Assembly: GCF_029952445.1 (NCBI RefSeq)
Contig: NZ_JAQPPK010000030.1
Location: 1 to 58,803 of the forward strand
From: Paenarthrobacter nitroguajacolicus
GTDB taxonomy: Bacteria; Actinomycetota; Actinomycetes; Actinomycetales; Micrococcaceae
DNA: 58,803 nucleotides
Direction of reading: 5' to 3'
Shown: piece after piece, positions 56,070 to 58,803 of the stretch
Position numbering within the stretch: position 1 is the first letter of the stretch
Layout of the letters: the number at the start of each line of letters is the position of its first letter
Program-made: the position numbers and the translations under genes
Notes under the pieces: model-generated
Told to the model about the DNA's origin: nothing
What the model saw: only the letters and a program-made list of their open reading frames with translations
Databases searched by the model: none

Positions 56070-57242
56070 ATGTCTCAACGCGTCTTGAGCGCCGCCGGGA
56101 TGAAGCAGGCGGCATACCGCCGGCTTCCCAAAATGATGTTCGACTTCCTCGAAGGAGGGGTCCTCGATGAAGTCACGGCTGCCCGGAACATCGAGGCCAT
56201 GCAGTCGGTTACCTACCGCCAGCGGGCTTTCCCTGACGTAGCCCACATGGACCTCTCATCTTCGATGCTTGGCCAAAAAACAGAGGTTCCCTTCTTCATC
56301 GGGCCGATGGGCATGCTGGGAATGATCCATCCGGACGCCGATCCAGGCATCGCCCGCGCCATCACGGACTTGGGCGGAATCTTCATCCACAGCGCATGGT
56401 CGGGCGTAGCCCTCCCGGAAGTGGTTGTAGCTGCAGCACCAGGCCGCGTATGGGCACAAGCCCAGTTCTGGAAGGAACGCCGCCACACCGAACGGCACCT
56501 CGCCGAAGCGCAGGACCTGGGCATTGACGTTCTGGTTCTTCCCGGAGATTGCACTGTAGGCGAAGATCGGGAACGGGAAATGCAGCACGGCATGACCCGC
56601 CTTCCCCCGGCCCTGTCCCTTCCCGATATCGTTTCCTGCGCCATGCATCCCAGGTGGGTTGCCGGTGTCCTTTTCGGAGGACGCAAAGCCACGTACGGCA
56701 ACTACCAGCCAGAGGGGCGCCCGCTGAGGATGCCGGAAATGAAGCCCTTCATGAAGGCCAACAAAGACCTCACGGTCTCTTGGAAGGACGTCCAAAAGAC
56801 GCGGCAGCAATGGCCAGGGAAGCTGGTCATCAAGGGCATTATGTGCGCGGAAGATGCCAGGATCGCCATCGACCTCGGCGCCGACGCGGTCTACGTGTCC
56901 AACCTTGGAGGCCGTCAGTTTGACCGTGGCGCAGCCACAATCGACGTGCTCGATGAAGTCGTGGCCGAAGTCAACGGGCAGGTGGAGGTCTACTGTGACG
57001 GAGGTGTCCACCGCGGGTCTGACGTGTTGAACGTCCTGAGCCGCGGTGCCCAGGCCGCCGGAATCGGTCGGGCGGCGGCGTACGCGTTGGCCGCAGGGGG
57101 AGGCACAGCAGCTGCCCAGCTCCTTGCCACAATGCGGTCTGAGCTAAAGATTGCCATGGGCTTTTGCGGGGTCAACACCATCGGAGACATCAGCCCTTCC
57201 GTTCGCCGTGAAGCTCTGCCCGAGAAAGCAGCGGCACTTTGA
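56070..57242 (+). CDS. FMN-dependent alpha-hydroxyacid oxidase homologue lacking the catalytic His
   Basis: 390 aa. The TIM-barrel FMN fold is clear: PFFIGPMGMLGMIHPDADPGIARA, KLVIKGIMCAEDARIAIDLGADAVYVSNLGGRQFD, and YCDGGVHRGSDVLN near the end. K255 and most FMN contacts are kept. But the invariant SN-H-GG catalytic His is Leu (L279, codon CTT), the first Arg of DGG-R-RG is His (H314), and the QLY substrate Tyr region reads AQFW (about 131-134). So simple lactate or glycolate oxidation is unlikely. It sits between the amino-acid importer and RidA; an altered oxidase or a binding protein is possible. Confidence 0.85.
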   Translation: MSQRVLSAAGMKQAAYRRLPKMMFDFLEGGVLDEVTAARNIEAMQSVTYRQRAFPDVAHMDLSSSMLGQKTEVPFFIGPMGMLGMIHPDADPGIARAITDLGGIFIHSAWSGVALPEVVVAAAPGRVWAQAQFWKERRHTERHLAEAQDLGIDVLVLPGDCTVGEDREREMQHGMTRLPPALSLPDIVSCAMHPRWVAGVLFGGRKATYGNYQPEGRPLRMPEMKPFMKANKDLTVSWKDVQKTRQQWPGKLVIKGIMCAEDARIAIDLGADAVYVSNLGGRQFDRGAATIDVLDEVVAEVNGQVEVYCDGGVHRGSDVLNVLSRGAQAAGIGRAAAYALAAGGGTAAAQLLATMRSELKIAMGFCGVNTIGDISPSVRREALPEKAAAL

Positions 57243-57616
57243 GCGCCGTGCGGCGTTATCCAGAGTCCGCAAAACCAGGCGCCCTGTCCAGCGACGTGAC
57301 TGTGGTCGGGGGGCTGGCTTTCGTCACCTCCATCCCCACTGATTCCAATGGCGATCTGGCAGGAGAGACCATAGAGCAACAGAGCATCGCCGTCATTGAG
57401 AACATGCGCGCAGACCTGGAGCGCTGCGGCTCTGACCTGAATCGAGTCGCCCACCTGACCATCTACCTGACCGACATCGAGAACCAGCGTGCGGGGTTTA
57501 ACGAAATCTACCGGACCTACTTCACGGACGCCCTGCCTGTCCGATGCGCAGTCGGAATCGCACGTTTAGCTCGTCCCGGGATGCATGTGGAGCTTACGGC
57601 CGTGGCGGCTATCTGA
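57239..57616 (+). CDS. RidA family protein (YjgF/YER057c/UK114)
   Basis: 125 aa; TTG start in the 4-base overlap TTGA with the oxidase homologue (GTG at 57248 is an alternative). RidA pattern: GGLAFVTSIPTDSNGDLAGETIEQQSIAVIENMRADLERCGSDLNRVAHLTIYLTDIENQRAGFNEIYRTYF, and the conserved Arg in ALPVRCAVGIARL. RidA hydrolyses reactive enamine/imine intermediates to keto acids and ammonia. Its place hints that the upstream flavoprotein yields an imine. Confidence 0.9.
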   Translation: MSAVRRYPESAKPGALSSDVTVVGGLAFVTSIPTDSNGDLAGETIEQQSIAVIENMRADLERCGSDLNRVAHLTIYLTDIENQRAGFNEIYRTYFTDALPVRCAVGIARLARPGMHVELTAVAAI

Positions 57617-57625
57617 AGACACTCC

Positions 57626-57657
57626 CTGGGGCTGCTCAGGCCACGCAATAGCCCCAG
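57626..57657. terminator. Hairpin between RidA and the toxin remnant
   Basis: CTGGGGCT (57626-57633) and AGCCCCAG (57650-57657), perfect 8-bp arms around 16 bases, between two convergent genes. The stop codon of the toxin-like gene (57636-57638) falls in the loop. Confidence 0.55.
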
Positions 57658-58073
57658 CTGGTGGAGATGGCGTGGACGTGGGAGGCCAGCTCCCGCACTC
57701 CAACCGGGGCACCGTCGGGCAGCGTGTAGTTGTGCCGGTAACTCAGCAAGCCGTTGCGTTCGGCGTCGTCCAGGATCATGTCCTTGGCATCGTCGGGCTC
57801 GATGAGGCGATACCCGCGCAGGTCGAGGGTTTTCAGCGCTTCAGTGTTGCCTGCACCCGGCGGGCCGGGTGCGACAACAACAGCGTGTCCCGCCGTCATG
57901 ACGTCCTGCTGCCGCGCCATGAAGGCCTTCGCCAGCCGAACCACCGCGACGTCGTCAAAGTAGGCCAGCTGAACATCCGGAGCCCGCTCCAGTTCATTGC
58001 CCGGGGCGTACAACTCGGTCAGTGCCGCGTGAACGGCACCCCGCTCAGCGGCCAACAGCCGCCCTGACCTCAT
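57636..58073 (-). pseudogene. Truncated zeta-toxin-like kinase with altered Walker A
   Basis: 145 aa. The N-terminal 60 residues and GHAVVVAPGPPGAG-N-TEALKTLDLRGYRLIEPDDAKDMILDDAERNGLLSYRHNYTLPDG fit actinobacterial zeta-toxin proteins, but the Walker A Lys is Asn (N76, codon AAC), one base from AAG. The frame ends at a stop soon after HVHAIST, far short of the usual length (about 200-280), where the remaining tail SWGYCVA no longer looks like the family. So this is probably a dead toxin: no ATP-phosphate contact and no C-terminal half. It overlaps the HTH gene at 58045 by 29 bases. Confidence 0.7.
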
Positions 58074-58485
58074 TGAACTCGCGCTCGGTCAGGAGGTCCT
58101 GCGCGAACGCTCCCACCACTTGGTCCCATGTGCCCGGGATGCAACCCTCATGCGGGTACGGGGCGTCCTCACCGTCCGTGTAGCTCAGGGACTTCAACCG
58201 TTCGAGCAGCTCCACCCTGGGGGTGTCGCACACAAACGCCCGAAGGATGATCTCCTCAGGCGCTCCGGCCGAAAGGACATCCGGGCGTCGCTCGATGGCT
58301 TTCAGCATCCGGTGCACCTTTGCCTGGCTGGTCACCAGAACATCGGCGATCTCGCGCTGGTTCATGCCGCGCGAGGAGGCGTTGTGAACTGCGCGCAGTT
58401 CATCAAGCAGATCCACCCGCTGGCGGGCCTGACGCTGCCGGGCACCACGATGCAGTGCTGCAAGATCATTGTCCATCACGATCAC
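58045..58485 (-). CDS. HTH protein, probable antitoxin-type partner
   Basis: 146 aa, GTG start with AAAGGGAG 5 nt upstream. A helical N-terminus with an HTH (about 36-70: LRAVHNASSRGMNQREIADVLVTSQAKVHRMLKAIERRP) is followed by an acidic domain with PHEGCIPGTWDQVVGAFAQDLLTEREFNEV. It resembles HTH partners found upstream of zeta-type toxins. Its promoter has a 27-bp perfect palindrome, so self-repression is likely. It still appears intact although the toxin gene is damaged. Confidence 0.75.
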   Translation of the reverse strand: MIVMDNDLAALHRGARQRQARQRVDLLDELRAVHNASSRGMNQREIADVLVTSQAKVHRMLKAIERRPDVLSAGAPEEIILRAFVCDTPRVELLERLKSLSYTDGEDAPYPHEGCIPGTWDQVVGAFAQDLLTEREFNEVRAAVGR

Positions 58486-58515
58486 AGCTGCTCCCTTTAG
58501 ACATACTCAGTCCAC

Positions 58516-58542
58516 AGCGTTGATTCACAGTGAATCAACGCT
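58516..58542. promoter_or_regulatory. 27-bp perfect palindrome upstream of the HTH gene
   Basis: AGCGTTGATTCAC - A - GTGAATCAACGCT, perfect, 31 bp upstream of the HTH start. Typical of a dimeric HTH autorepressor. Confidence 0.75.
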
Positions 58543-58725
58543 CCCTATGTCCACCTGGTGCGGAGATGCCCTGCGGTTTTCTTGAGGTTTTCCTGAGGAA
58601 GTGCTGATCGAACACAGGATTTGTTCTTGATCCAGGCCCGGCAAAGTAATTCCTGTCAGCCACACAGGCTGAAAACAACAGGCCGGCCGGTCTCACGGTG
58701 GCCACCCGAAAGGACACTGATCCCC

Positions 58726-58803
58726 ATGGCCATCAGCCTCAAAACCACCTCCGGCAAAATCCTCGCCTCCGTCGCACTGGTCGGCACCGCAGCCGCCGTC
58801 GCC
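58726..58803 (+). CDS. Start of an exported protein (cut by window end)
   Basis: 26 codons; ATG behind AAAGGA. M-A-I-S-L-K-T-T-S-G-K then ILASVALVGTAAAVA is a signal peptide. The beginning resembles SipW-dependent TasA/camelysin-type proteins of Arthrobacter, but too little is visible to be sure. The upstream 240 bp hold direct repeats (GGTTTTC..GAGG) and a small hairpin. Confidence 0.45.
   Translation, partial: MAISLKTTSGKILASVALVGTAAAVA

Overview
The window is a high-GC chromosomal segment from an actinobacterium. The gene set and order (dnaX–recR–lysC, a compact purS-purQ-purL, DUF4193, a DUF222/HNH '13E12' protein, GTG/TTG starts, 4-bp gene overlaps) suggest the family Micrococcaceae, most likely Arthrobacter or Paenarthrobacter. 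That assignment is inference from gene content. I saw no tRNA, rRNA, CRISPR array, transposase or integrase, so the region looks like core chromosome with metabolic accessory blocks.

Layout. 1-6.5 kb: dnaX 3' end, recR, a membrane protein, DUF427, lysC (with a likely internal start for the regulatory subunit), a small exported protein and DUF4193. 6.6-10.3 kb: LapA-like protein, two related mini-proteins, an OhrR-type MarR regulator with a double palindrome, and two proteins resembling Streptomyces subtilisin inhibitor (SSI) on either side of a 313-aa gene. 10.3-16.7 kb: two large secreted enzymes, a subtilase and a multidomain sialidase whose 3' end is frameshifted. 16.9-20.5 kb: hydroxyacid dehydrogenase, alpha/beta hydrolase, a manganese catalase split by an in-frame TGA, and DUF1540. 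20.8-24.1 kb: purSQL.

24.2-33.0 kb is the most interesting block. Reading leftward, it holds a BcsB-like secreted, membrane-anchored protein, a multi-pass GT39-like glycosyltransferase, a family-2 glycosyltransferase fused to an N-terminal MshEN (GspE-N) domain of the kind that binds c-di-GMP, then a membrane GGDEF cyclase, an unknown 167-aa protein and a GGDEF-EAL protein. Overlapping starts and stops tie the genes together. It reads as a self-contained c-di-GMP-controlled exopolysaccharide system that resembles the NfrB/XagB logic of Proteobacteria.

33.2-39.6 kb: a GntR-controlled catabolic operon (MHS-type MFS transporter, nitrilase-type amidase, DUF2848, HpaB-like monooxygenase, cupin, flavin reductase). 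39.7-47.8 kb: ABM and GNAT proteins, a carbohydrate ABC importer resembling NgcEFG, a YjbR/MmcQ protein, a polysaccharide deacetylase lipoprotein, a CoA-binding protein, and an ECF sigma/anti-sigma pair. 48-52 kb: HNH protein, TetR with a saccharopine-dehydrogenase-like protein, a proline-rich mini-protein and DUF1801. 52.4-57.6 kb: GntR, a complete amino-acid-type ABC importer, a divergent FMN alpha-hydroxyacid-oxidase homologue that lacks the catalytic His, and RidA. 57.6-58.8 kb: a truncated zeta-toxin-like gene with its HTH partner and a 27-bp palindrome, then the start of an exported protein cut by the window edge.

Two families of intergenic palindromic repeats run through the window: four copies of a ~65-bp element (family A) and two copies of a ~50-bp element (family B). 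Most copies sit at gene 3' ends, and one family-A copy supplies the stop codon of the GGDEF-EAL gene.
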